64,000 bases of DNA from NCBI GenBank assembly GCA_963575745.1, contig CAUYUJ010019948.1, positions 700,633 through 764,632 of the forward strand, given 5' to 3'. The DNA is from Prorocentrum cordatum. Its lineage: Eukaryota > Sar > Dinophyceae > Prorocentrales > Prorocentraceae. The notes under the pieces were generated by a model. It did not search any database and was not told where the DNA came from. It was given only the letters and a program-made list of their open reading frames with translations. A program made the translations under genes and the position numbers. Shown here one piece after another: positions 43,171 to 51,939 of this stretch (positions within the stretch are counted from its first letter, which is position 1; each line of letters starts with the position of its first letter).

Positions 43171-44360
43171 AGCCCTAAGTTTGCGCCACGCGCCACGTCA
43201 CCGGGGGGCGGGGGGGGGGGGGAGAAACCGCGAGGAAGACGAAACAAACGCGCCCGGCGAGCGCGCGGGGCAGCCGTCGTCGGCACGTGCGCGCCCCTGC
43301 CCGCCGAGTCCCGCCGAGTCCCCTCCCCCAAACGCGCGCGCGTCGCGAAGCCAGCAGGAGCGAGGTCTGAGCGCTTGGAGATCGAGGACCGAGGAGCGAG
43401 GTCTGGGCTCGTGTTCGCCCTCCCGGGGCCTCCCGTGGGGCTCCTCGCCGCCACGGCCGCCTGCGCCCCGAAGTGCCGAGACGGGTTCCGGGATGGATCC
43501 CCGACCCTCGGACCCAGACGTGCTCGCGTCGCGAAAACCGCAGTACGGGGTGTTTTTCTGATCGACGGCGAGCGAGGGGAAGAGGGGAGACGGAGAAGGC
43601 CTGCTCGGAAGGCGCCGTGGCTCCTCAGAAGCTTTTGCGCACTATCAGAGGTTTCCCGTGTCTCCAGGGAAGGTTCAGAATTTCTGAGCCCCCATCTGGC
43701 CGCCGAACCTCCTTCCCAGACATGTTCGCGTCGCGAAACAACCAACAATGGCACCAGAGATCTTCGGCAGCTTCGAGCCTCTTTGAATAGGACTTTTCTC
43801 AAACGCTAGGTGCAGTTCAGTAGCGCTGTCGTCCTTGGCGGACTCAAGCTGAGTCCTGAAATTGAATAGATCACCATGCAGACGTAGTTCAAAGTATGTC
43901 CCCGTGCATACACCAGGGATAATCAATATGTTTGGTCTGGTTCGACATACTTGCCGAAAAGACCTCCTATCCTTAATTTTCTGGGCCTCTTCACGTAGGT
44001 CCGCCGCCAAAGGGCTAGTTTGTTGTTGTTGTTGTGTGCTGTTTGCATAAAGCCCTCCCGAAATAACATTGTCCCAAGACGTGCTCGCGTCGCGAGATAA
44101 TCAGGACAGGAGGTGTTGGACAGGTTTCGGCTTCCGTGGGCCATCGCAGGGCCCCGGGACCAGCAACGAACAGCTCGTGACGAGAAATCGGCCCTCCGGA
44201 GGGGGTCGGGACCTCGGGGAGCATCCCATGGAAACCATCCGGACGTCGCGTGTCTGGGTCTCCCTCCCCTCCGATGTCCTGCCCCCCCCTCTCTTCCCCT
44301 GCCCTCCTGGGGATCCTTTTTATTCGATGCTCGTTTCGGGGACCTTCCTGGAGCCCACCT
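43171..44360. other. GC-rich region with a recurrent TCGCGTCGCGA palindrome
   Basis: GACGTGCTCGCGTCGCGA-type sequence occurs at about 43520, 43722 and 44078, with a related CGCGCGCGTCGCGAAG at 43334. No gene is recognisable; the 42703-43809 and 42906-43802 frames overlap on opposite strands and are compositional. Confidence 0.5.
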
Positions 44361-44365
44361 AACGG

Positions 44366-44431
44366 ATCTGTTCGACCCCAGTTCGACTCAAGTTCGATTC
44401 AAGTTCGACTCAAGTTCGACTCAGTTTCGAC
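44366..44431. repeat. 11-bp GTTCGACTCAA minisatellite
   Basis: Six consecutive 11-bp units starting TTCGAC, differing at one or two positions each. Confidence 0.95.
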
Positions 44432-44796
44432 TCAGCACGCCCAGAGCGAAGCTGTCATGGACCCAGATATCCGAAGTAACGCAGAACATGTAGCATCGTA
44501 CAACAACACAGCATCGTACAACATTAGACCCCATCTTTCTGCGTCCTGTTTCGAGCAGGATCGATGTGTGAGAGTCCCAGGGCCCGACAACATAAAAAAA
44601 ACGAAAACGCCCGGCTCAAAAAACGTACAGTGGAAACCCATGCCAAGAAACACGTTGTTTGCCTCCAGGGCGCCCTGGTATTCTTGGGTTTCGACGGCTC
44701 TGTTGTGCAGAAATCGGTGGGCGTCCTAGGGTCCCAGAGTTAGGTGTCTTGCGGATGGCCTTGTTTGTGGTCGAGCACCCGCTGTAAGACTCTAGG

Positions 44797-45018
44797 CCTC
44801 CTAGATGGGGTCGGAGTAGATGGGGTCGGAGGATCGCTGCGCATTGCCGATGCATCGGCGATGTGTCTCGATGTGGAGCCCGATTTGCTTCACGTCGACG
44901 TCCCCGATGCATCGCCGACGTCGACGAAGCATCGCCGATGCATCGCCGAGGCATCGTCGATGTATCGGCGATGCGGCGCGATCCCCCGACCCCATCTACT
45001 CCGACCCCATCTAGGAGG
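44797..45018. mobile_element. MITE, TAGATGGGGTCG family, copy 2
   Basis: It starts CCTCCTAGATGGGGTCGGAG and ends with its exact reverse complement, CTCCGACCCCATCTAGGAGG. The inverted ends extend about 40 bp to GGATCG / CGATCC. The interior is a run of CATCGCCGATGCATCG palindromes. Total 222 bp, no ORF. Confidence 0.9.
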
Positions 45019-45199
45019 CATCTATAGACGCCAGGATCTCAGTGGGAGCGAGAGGGCTCTCTGCTCCTCTTGCCGCGCGGCGCCATGCGCCCCCCCCCCC
45101 CTACCTCCGAGGGCGCGGCGAAGCAGGGGGCCCCCGCGGCGTCCTCGTCGGCCAGCCCCGCGCGAGGCGGCCGCGGGCAAGGGGGGGGGGAGAAGGAGA

Positions 45200-45370
45200 A
45201 TCTCAGGCTTACGTCGGGCCCGTCCCCCTACAGGGGGAATGTTCAAAGATAGTAAAAGAATTAGCCTGGGGACTATTGTTTGAATGTGCTGTGCATCTTT
45301 TTGGGCATTTCTGTTTATTTTTCGTCCAGAATCCTTATGTAGGGGGACGGGCCCGACTTCATCTCAGGCT
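45200..45370. mobile_element. hAT-like MITE, family 1 copy B with target duplication
   Basis: The element is 45210-45360 (151 bp). TCGGGCCCGTCCCCCTACAG at the left and CTTATGTAGGGGGACGGGCC followed by CGA at the right. ATCTCAGGCT is duplicated perfectly on both sides (45200-45209 and 45361-45370), with four bases between duplication and TIR core on each side. Same interior as copy A (GGGGAATRTTCAAA near the left end, then CTGGGGAC). Confidence 0.92.
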
Positions 45371-45689
45371 GGACGAGAGGAATTTGGGGAATGCGGATCG
45401 GGAATTTGGGCGGGATGCGGGAGTGGGGACTTCGGGCAGGGAGCGGGATAGGGGAGTCTGGAACGCCAGAATATCGGCGGTGGGATGGAGAGTTTGGGCG
45501 TCGCGTGCAGTCGGATCGAGGTAACAGAAGGATCGATGTCGGTTCAGGGAGGGTGCCCTAGTGCTCTTCGTGTCTGTTGGGAGTTCTTGTGCAACCTGGG
45601 GAGGGTACCATTTGGTGTTCTGTGCGTTTTGGCCGGCGGAGGGTCTCCATGTTTTTGAGGGATATCTGTCTGGCCTAGGTCCGACTGTA
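45371..45689. other. No recognisable gene
   Basis: Short GGGAATTTGGG / GGGGAATGCGGATCGGG-type repeats at 45375-45440; otherwise featureless. Confidence 0.4.
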
Positions 45690-45790
45690 GGATGCGACGG
45701 GAGGCGCCCATGTATCGAGGAATGGGCCCAGCGGAGGGGCGGCGGGCGAAAATCAGCTGCACGAAGCAGATTTTGTACCCCCGTCTCCTT
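45690..45790 (-). mobile_element. ATCAGCT-hairpin MITE family, copy 2
   Basis: In reverse orientation relative to 51480: GGGAGGCGCCCATGTATCGA, GAATGGGCCC and GAAAATCAGCTGCACGAAGC appear in reversed order, with a hairpin of AAAATCAGCT and AGCAGATTTT. Outer ends not fixed. Confidence 0.65.
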
Positions 45791-45812
45791 GAGCGTCGCT
45801 TCATGGCGGCGA

Positions 45813-45814
45813 TC

Positions 45815-45847
<33 letters not shown>

Positions 45848-45891
45848 ATATATATATATATTATATATATAAGGGGGGGGGGGGGGGGCAG
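45813..45891. repeat. (TA)n palindrome followed by a long G run
   Basis: TATATATA and TATATTATATA arms of about 60 bases are self-complementary, followed by an uninterrupted run of about 17 G. Confidence 0.9.
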
Positions 45892-46141
45892 GAAGAAGAA
45901 CGGTTGTACGTTTCGGGCCAACAAGGCCCCCGTTTGGGGCCCTTGAGGGCCACTCTGAGGGGCCCTCAAGGGACCCTTTCCGCCCTTGTTGCTGTCACCC
46001 ATTCATCGCCTCCCATTACGCGACGATGGGAAAAAGAGGGTGAGTTGATTGTCTACCCTACCCTCTGCTATCCTACCCTTTCGTCCTCCTCGAAGGGGCA
46101 GGGAGAATGGGGGGCAACGTTTACTGGCGGCGAGCGAGGCG

Positions 46142-46307
46142 TGGAAGCGAGAAGGATAAGGCCTTCTCAGAAGGCGGAGGGGCTTCTCAAAAGCCCTCCT
46201 GCCTTCTGAGAGGTTTTCTGCGTCTTCGGGGAAGGCCTAGAAAACCTTTCAGAGGGCCGTGGGACTTTCCAGCCTTCCGAAAAGGGCCGCCTCCTTTCAC
46301 TTCCCCA
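46142..46307. mobile_element. CTTCTCAGAAG MITE family, copy 1
   Basis: It starts GGAAGCGAGAAGG and ends CCTTTCACTTCC, inverted. Internal CTGCGTCTTCGGGGAAGGCC and TTTCAGAGGGCC match the reverse complement of the element at 50678-50834. A diverged third relative may lie at 43600-43690. Confidence 0.7.
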
Positions 46308-46613
46308 CCCGAGCTTGCAGTCGTGTCTAGGAGGGTTCGCTTGAACGCCGCCGGCGTCGCGGAATCGGTCGATGTTGGAATATTCGCGGACTCGGTCGAT
46401 GTTGAAAGATCCGGCGTTTCGGAAACAGCCGATCGTTCAAGGTTGAGCGATCCCCACGGTGTCAGAAGCCAACGCCGAAGTCGGCACGACACGAATTTGC
46501 CGTACGAGGGGCAGGAGAGGATGGAGAGGAGGAGGAGGAATGAGGAATGATGAGGAGTCGAAGAACAAACAACTGCGTCAACGATTTGTTGGATCGGAAA
46601 CAGCTGCATCAAC

Positions 46614-46735
46614 AAATTCTTGGATCGGCGCTCGGCCCCTCCTTGCGGCGCCTGCAGCGCCGCCCCTGGCGCGCGGAGCGCACCAGGGAGGGGTGTCGAG
46701 GGCGGTTCCAAGGAACCCGCGCGGACCTCCTACAA
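46614..46735. mobile_element. GC foldback element, copy 3
   Basis: TTCTTGGATCGGCGCTCGGC at the left, GCGGCGCCTGCAGCGCCGCC at the centre, and CCAAGGAACCCGCGCGGACC at the right. Confidence 0.75.
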
Positions 46736-46938
46736 TTTACGTTTCTGTCGTTTCGTGCTCCTCGGAGGCAGGAGGGGGAGGACGGGACGGGGGGCGGAGG
46801 AGGCAGCAGGAGCAAAAGGACACTCTCGGCCGGCCGCGTTGCGGCTGATTGGCAGTTGCCTTGCAGGGCCAGGGTGGGGTTCGTCGAACCCCAACAGCCG
46901 TCGCCCGCCAGCCGCAAAACAAATTGATGCTGGTGATG

Positions 46939-47060
46939 ATGATGATGATGAGGAGGAGGAGGAGGAGGAGGAGGAGGAGGGCGGACGGAGGACGGAGGAC
47001 GGAGGAGGGAGGAGGGAGGAGGGAGGAGGGAGGAGGGAGGAGGGAGGAGGGAGGAGGGCC
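46939..47060. repeat. (GAT)n then (GGA)n tract
   Basis: GATGATGATGATGATGAGGA grades into GGAGGAGGAGG and a GGGAGGA minisatellite. Confidence 0.9.
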
Positions 47061-47299
47061 CGTCTGGCGCGCCCCGCCCGGGGCCCTGCTGTTTTGCACT
47101 CGAGGGCTTGTCGCCCGTCAGCCGGCGATGCGTCGCCAACGGCAGTCTCGGAGTTTCCCCACCTCTGCGCGCCAGTCCCCTCCCGATGTTGCCCCTCAGC
47201 AAGGGGGTGGTATGGGGGGCAGGCTTTGGGGAGCTGTGAGGAGTTATGCTAGAGGCTTCTCAAGCAGTGGCGAAGCGTCCCGGCTCGCCCATAGCCCCA

Positions 47300-47460
47300 C
47301 CAAGGCATGTTCCAAGAACCTTTCGTGGTTTGCACGGCATGTTCTTAGAACATTTCTGGTTAGGACTGTCTTGGTTTATCACATCGTGTTTGATTATGTC
47401 ATAAGAACATTGATTTGTTCTTAGAACATTCTTGGGTTCTAAGAACATTTCGTGGCAGGA
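47300..47460. repeat. Four-copy GTTCTTAGAACATTTC palindromic repeat
   Basis: GTTCCAAGAACCTTTCGTGG (47309), GTTCTTAGAACATTTCTGG (47341), GTTCTTAGAACATTC (47417) and GTTCTAAGAACATTTCGTGG (47436) are direct copies of a motif whose core GTTCYWARGAAC is palindromic and resembles a heat-shock-element TTCnnGAA dyad. Two copies are followed by AGGACT. No gene start is evident nearby. Confidence 0.7.
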
Positions 47461-47497
47461 CTATAGGAATGCTGGGACGGTCGGTCCCTGCTCCAGC

Positions 47498-48232
47498 TTC
47501 GCGCAACCCCACCAGTCCATCCAGAAACGATGTCCAGGCGAGTTGCCGCGATCAGGCAGTGGAGCAACAGGCAGGGGAAGCCGTCGTACCCCAAGAGTGG
47601 GAGGATGGAGGAGGACTCGCCATCGGAGGAGGAGGCGGAGGGGAGGGAGAGCTAGAAAAGGGAGGAGGACGAGGAGGAGGAGGAGGAAGAGGAGGAATAG
47701 GGGGGGAAAATCAGTCGGAGGAGGAGGAGTAGGAGGCGACCAGAATAGCCAGGGGTCTCTTGGATGCTTCTCGGAGTCTCTTCGGATGTCTCTTGATAGC
47801 TTCTTGGAATCCTCTCTGGGTGTTCTGGTGGCCTCTTGGCGTTCCTGGGGCCTCTTGCGGGGCGTCTTGGGTGCCTCAGGGGAGCCTCTTGGGGCCTCTT
47901 GGGGGTCTTCGGGAGCCTCTTGGGGACCTCTTAGGGGCCTCTTGGGGCCTCCTGGGCGAGCCTTGGGGGCAATTTTTGAGGATGAGGAGACCGATCAAAG
48001 AAGGGCGGGTACTCAATTTGGCCCCCGCCTCCAAGATGTCCAACACCTTAGTCAAACCTTTGATGTTCGCTTTCTAGCCGAGGCCGTCTTGGACGCCCCA
48101 ATCGTTCGCGAAACGCCCAGTCTAGGTCCATGGGAGGAGTAGAGCCTCTCCCTGAATGGGACAAGGGGGTTGGAAGAGGAAACCCGCTAAACCACTCATG
48201 CCCTCAATGGTTGGTGGGATTAGGGGGGGCGA
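47498..48232 (+). repeat. CTTGG-family element with both end modules
   Basis: 5' module CCATCCAGAAACGATG (47518), GGA tract (47640-47700), CTTGG body (47755-47970), GATCAAA and CCTTTGATGTTCGCTTTCTA followed by GCCGAGGCCGTCTTGGA (47990-48095), and a diverged 3' module GGTTGGAAGAGGAAACCC then GGTTGGTGGGATT (48170-48227). Same order as 49120 and 63064. Confidence 0.8.
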
Positions 48233-48269
48233 GGAAGGGGCGGCGGGGGCAGAGGGAGAAGAGGGGGAG

Positions 48270-48625
48270 GATGGAGAGCGAGGAGAGGAGGGGGAGGAGG
48301 AGGAGGAGGAGGAGGAGGAGGAGGAGGAGGAGGAGGAGGAGGAGGAGGAGGAGGAGGGTGTAGGAGGGGGGGCGGAAGAGGAGGTGAGGAGGAGGAGGAG
48401 GAGGCGGAGGAGGAGGAGGAGGAGGAGGAGGAGGAGGAGGAGGAGGAGGGGGAGGCGGGGGAGGAGGCGGAGGAGGAGGATGGAGGAGGGGGTGAGAGGA
48501 GGGGGAGGAGGAGGAGGAGGAGGAGGAGGAGGAGGAGGAGGAGGAGGAGGAGCAGGCGGAGGTTGAGCAGGATATGCAGGAGGAGGAGGAGGAGGATGAG
48601 GAGAAGGAGGAGGAGGCAGAGGAGA
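48270..48625. repeat. (GGA)n purine tract
   Basis: About 350 bases of GAGGAGGAGG; the largest such block in 43-50 kb. Glu-rich (+) and Ser/Pro-rich (-) frames are artefacts. Confidence 0.95.
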
Positions 48626-49117
48626 GGGGATGGGGTGTGTTTTGTCGCCTTCTCCCCAGCGGGCTGTCGCCCCCCCCCTTCTGGGTGCTCCGAACATCCT
48701 GGTCGATGGGCTTGCTCTTCTGCCGCGGCGCGCAGACCTCCCGCCGAAATGCCTGCCCCTGGTGGACACCATACATACTTATGACGGGTTTGGTGTCGGG
48801 GACGCGGATTGAGGGGAAGTGGTCGGACGGGCTTAGGACGAGGACAAATCTTTTCCAGAGCGTTGCGGGACGCCCTCAGAACGTTCCCAGAGCGTTCCGG
48901 AACGCTCTGAGGAAGCATTGATGTGCCCAATTCTTGGCATGCTACAGCGTAGCATGCTCCGTAGATCTAGTCCGGAATCTTCATATTGTTTCGTAGGTTC
49001 GACGAGCAATCAGTTTTGGTGGATTCGATTCGATTCCACGAGCATTGTATATTCGATTCCATTCGATTCGATTCAGGTTCGATTCGACGAGGATCGTAGA
49101 GTCGATGAGCAATTGTT
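48626..49117. other. No recognisable gene; GATTCG degenerate repeats
   Basis: CAGAACGTTCCCAGAGCGTT short repeats near 48880 and GATTCGATTCGATTCC-type repeats at 49020-49095. Confidence 0.5.
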
Positions 49118-49119
49118 GA

Positions 49120-50095
49120 CGCTTCGCGTATCCCCACCAGCCCATCCAGAAACGATGCTCAGGGGAGTTGAGGTGATCAGGGAAGTCGGGGAGCATGCAG
49201 AATAACAAAGGGCGGGGGAAGCTGTCACAGACCCCGAGAGGGGGAGGATGGAAGAGGAGTCGTCGTCGTCGGCGTCGTCGTCGGAGGAGGAGGAGGAGGA
49301 GGAGGAGGGGGAAGAGGAGGAGGAGGAGGAGGAGGAGGAGGACGGAGAAGGAGGAAGAATCGGAGGAGGAGGAGGAGGAGGGGAAGGAGCTTCTTGGGGG
49401 TCTTTTGAGGGCCTCTTGGAGGGCTTTTTGGGCGCCTTGGGGCATCTTGGGCGCCTCTTGGGACCCTCTTGAGGCGCTCTGGGGAGCCTTCGGGGCGCTT
49501 TTGGGGCCATCTTGGAGGGAGTCGATCAAACAAGAGGGGGGGTTTAATTAGCGCCCCCCCTCGGAAGCCCCTAAAATCGCCTCTTGGACCCCTCTTGGAA
49601 CGCTCTTGGAGTGCTCTTGGGCGCTCTTGGGGCCGTCTTGGGGCTCTTTTGGGGCTCTCTTGGGGCCCTCTTGGGCCATCTTGGAGCCATCTCCAGGCCT
49701 CGGATGGCCATCGGAAGCGAAAAGGCGAGAAAGCAAAAATCATTGATTTTCCTTAGGTTTTGGGACGATTTTGGCCTCTTCGGGGCCTCCTTGGGGAGCT
49801 GTTTGGCCACTTGGAGTTATCTTGGGGCCGTCTTTGGGCTTCTTGGAACCATCTTAGGAGCCATCGTGAGCGATCTTGCGCTATCTTGAGCCATCTTGGA
49901 GCTCATCTTGGGTTCTCTGAGGCGCTCTTGGAGCCGTCTTGGGCCATCTTGGACGCTCTAACTACCCGCGGCCCCCCCCGTCCAGGTCCAGGGGAGGGGG
50001 TAGGGGGAGGGGTAAACCCCTCCCCAAGGGGGAAGAGGGAGGGGTGGAAGAGGATCTGTTCTAGACCACCTACGCCCAGAGGGCTGGTGGGATTC
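49120..50095 (+). repeat. CTTGG-family element, most complete copy
   Basis: 5' module ATCCCCACCAGCCCATCC then AGAAACGATG (49129-49160), GGA tract (49270-49390), CTTGG body (49390-49960) with internal GGGTTTAATTAGCGCCCCCC (49541) and AAAATCATTGATTTTCC (49736), then the hairpin GGGGAGGGG / CCCCTCCCC (50004-50025) and 3' module GGAGGGGTGGAAGAGGA to GGCTGGTGGGATT (50095). The two outer ends (ATCCCCACCAGCCC and GGCTGGTGGGAT) form short inverted repeats, suggesting a DNA-transposon-like unit. Confidence 0.82.
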
Positions 50096-50535
50096 TGTCG
50101 TCGATCATCCCCTGCTCGGAGCCAGCGGGGCCAGCCCTTCTCCCGAGGGCAGGGCGAGGGCAGCGGCCTTCCAGGAGGGCGGGGTGGCCGCGCGCCGAGG
50201 CGGCGGAGCCCTGCGCCTCCCCGGAAGGCCGCATGCCCCGCCGCAGATCGGGCGGGTGGTGACGGGGGGTGACCCAGGCGGGGTCCTGGAGAGCAAAAGG
50301 GGCCCTCCAAGGGGGCTTTTTTGGGGGGCCCCTTCTGGAGCCAGCTCGTGCCCGAAAGCTTTTTTCTCCCCCCTCCACTTGGGCCACTCCCGTTAGCACC
50401 CTCCCCCCCCCCGCCCCTTAGCACCCTCCCGAGCAGAGAGTGCCGCGGACGCAGCCGTGCGGTCAGCCGCGGTCGGATGCCATTCTCGGTGGCGAGCCCG
50501 GGGGTCAGAGGAGGCAACGGTACCCATGCGGTTGC
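50096..50535. other. GC-rich spacer, no recognisable gene
   Basis: Arg/Pro/Ala-rich frames overlap on both strands; none carries a motif. Confidence 0.4.
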
Positions 50536-50660
50536 TTTTTCTTCGTTTTCCCCTCTTTGGACCTCCTGGGCGGCCCTCGTCGCCACCGCTGGATTCGCCT
50601 CGAAATTCTGGTCAGAACGTACACCGGAAGAGGTCCGTGGAGTAGCGGTATCGGTACCCT
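50536..50660. repeat. GATTCGCCTCGAMATTCTG dispersed repeat, copy 1
   Basis: CCTCCTGGGCGGCCCTCGTC, GCCACC, GATTCGCCTCGAAATTCTGG, TCAGAACG and GAGTAGCGGTATCGG align in order with 62375-62490. About 120 bases are shared. Confidence 0.75.
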
Positions 50661-50677
50661 TCGGTTTTCCCACAGGG

Positions 50678-50834
50678 GGGAAGTGAGAAGGGGCGGGCTT
50701 TCTCAGATGGCTCGGAGGTCCCTTGGCCCTCTGAATAGTTTCCTGAGCCTCCTCCGAAGACGCAGGAAGCCTCTCAGAAAAGGACCGAGGCCTTCTGAGA
50801 AGCCCCGCCGCGGCCTTCTCATTTTCGCTTCCCC
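50678..50834. mobile_element. CTTCTCAGAAG MITE family, copy 2 (inverted)
   Basis: GGGGAAGTGAGAAGG at the left and CTTCTCATTTTCGCTTCCCC at the right are inverted repeats; the interior matches 46142-46307 in reverse complement. Confidence 0.72.
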
Positions 50835-50887
50835 CCCTCGCTCGTTGCTGAGTCATTCGTTGCTCGCTGCCAGACTCTTTTCTCGAA

Positions 50888-50955
50888 AGACGCGGAGCGC
50901 GCCAGTGGAGGGGGCTCTAGCGCCGATTTAATAACTCCGCGCGGACCTCTTAGAA
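50888..50955. mobile_element. GC foldback element, half copy
   Basis: GACGCGGAGCGCGCCAG and CTCCGCGCGGACCTCTTAGA are the right half of the foldback family; the left half is absent. Confidence 0.6.
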
Positions 50956-51479
50956 CATGCGCTGATGCAGTTTGTGAATGTTATACGTATATAGTGGGAG
51001 GCCCCTCGACGTTGACCCACCCACCAGCACCTTTCAACAAAGTAGTGCCTGCAAGGCTTTTGAGTTTCTTCTCTGCCTTGCGGGTCGTCACGACCGATGA
51101 GCAGGTCGACCTTACGAAGTTCAAGGGGGGCCTCGTGTTCTCTCAATGTGGTACCATCTATCCTGCAGCATGCCCGTGCCATGATGCCCTTGAAAGAATA
51201 TTGCGTCCTGTCGTTAGGTATGATTCTGAACACTTCTGTGCCGATGGGATTCGGCTATAGGTGCCGAGGATGTTTCAGGCAACGCCCAGTGGAATCTGTG
51301 CGGGATGGGTTGCCCACAGTTCGCACACGGCCTCAACCGCAGGCAAGAGAAGAAAAGATGGCGAGAAGAACAACGGCAAAGACAAGGACATGGATGCCGC
51401 AGCCTGTCGATGTCAGGGACATCCGGTGAATCGAGGGAGGCTGACAGAAGGCACAGGGAACAAGGTGCGCCGCATGGAT
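50956..51479 (+). pseudogene. Possible decayed coding region, unknown
   Basis: One frame near 51255-51430 reads VSGNAQWNLCGMGCPQFAHG, then RRQEKKRWREEQRQRQG, with a CxxxC pair and a highly charged helix. Upstream (50990-51250) other frames contain protein-like stretches without a recognised family. No clear start; several phases. Weak. Confidence 0.22.
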
Positions 51480-51645
51480 CGGGCTGGACGAAAGGGGGGA
51501 TTGGGAAAGGGTGGTTTCGGCCCCACCGAGGGGCCCATTCCTCGATACATAGCCGCCTTCCGGCGCCAGGAGGCGCCGTGAAAATCAGCTACGTGAGCTG
51601 ATTTTCACCCCCCCCTTTTGCTATCCCCCCCTTTCGCCCGACCCG
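51480..51645. mobile_element. ATCAGCT-hairpin MITE family, best copy
   Basis: The ends TCGGGCTGGACGAAAGG and CCTTTCGCCCGACCCGA are inverted. ATGGA occurs directly outside both ends (51474-51478 and 51647-51651), a candidate 5-bp target duplication. Internally GTGAAAATCAGCT, ACGTG, AGCTGATTTTCAC (51578-51608) forms a perfect 13-bp hairpin, and CGCCTTCCGGCGCC and CCAGGAGGCGCC are further self-complementary arms. No ORF. Confidence 0.82.
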
Positions 51646-51814
51646 AATGGAGGCTTGCACCAGGTACGCAGCAGTGCCGTGGTGGAGGCGGGCAGGAAGG
51701 AGGAGAGGCACTCGAAGCGACCCCAAGGCAGCTCTCGAGCGGCCGCCCAAGAGGCCACAGCAGCCCCAAGAGGGACCTGAGATCCCAGGTGGACGCCCCC
51801 ATGGCCTTTCACTT

Positions 51815-51939
51815 GGCATCGCTCGGACGTGTGCATTTTTCCTTCGTCCCGGACCATCGAGGAGCATCCTTGATGATATGGCGAAACAACCATGCACGAA
51901 ACCGACACATGCACAGGGAATGGACGTCCGAGCGATGCC
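51815..51939. mobile_element. MITE, GGCATCGCTCGGACGT family, copy 2
   Basis: Perfect 16-bp inverted ends GGCATCGCTCGGACGT and ACGTCCGAGCGATGCC, 125 bp in total. Interior conserved with 7392-7523. A target duplication is not obvious. Confidence 0.88.

Noticed and set aside
47309-47455. Functional heat-shock promoter
   Set aside because: HSE-like dyads occur only as part of longer direct repeats, and no gene start lies downstream.
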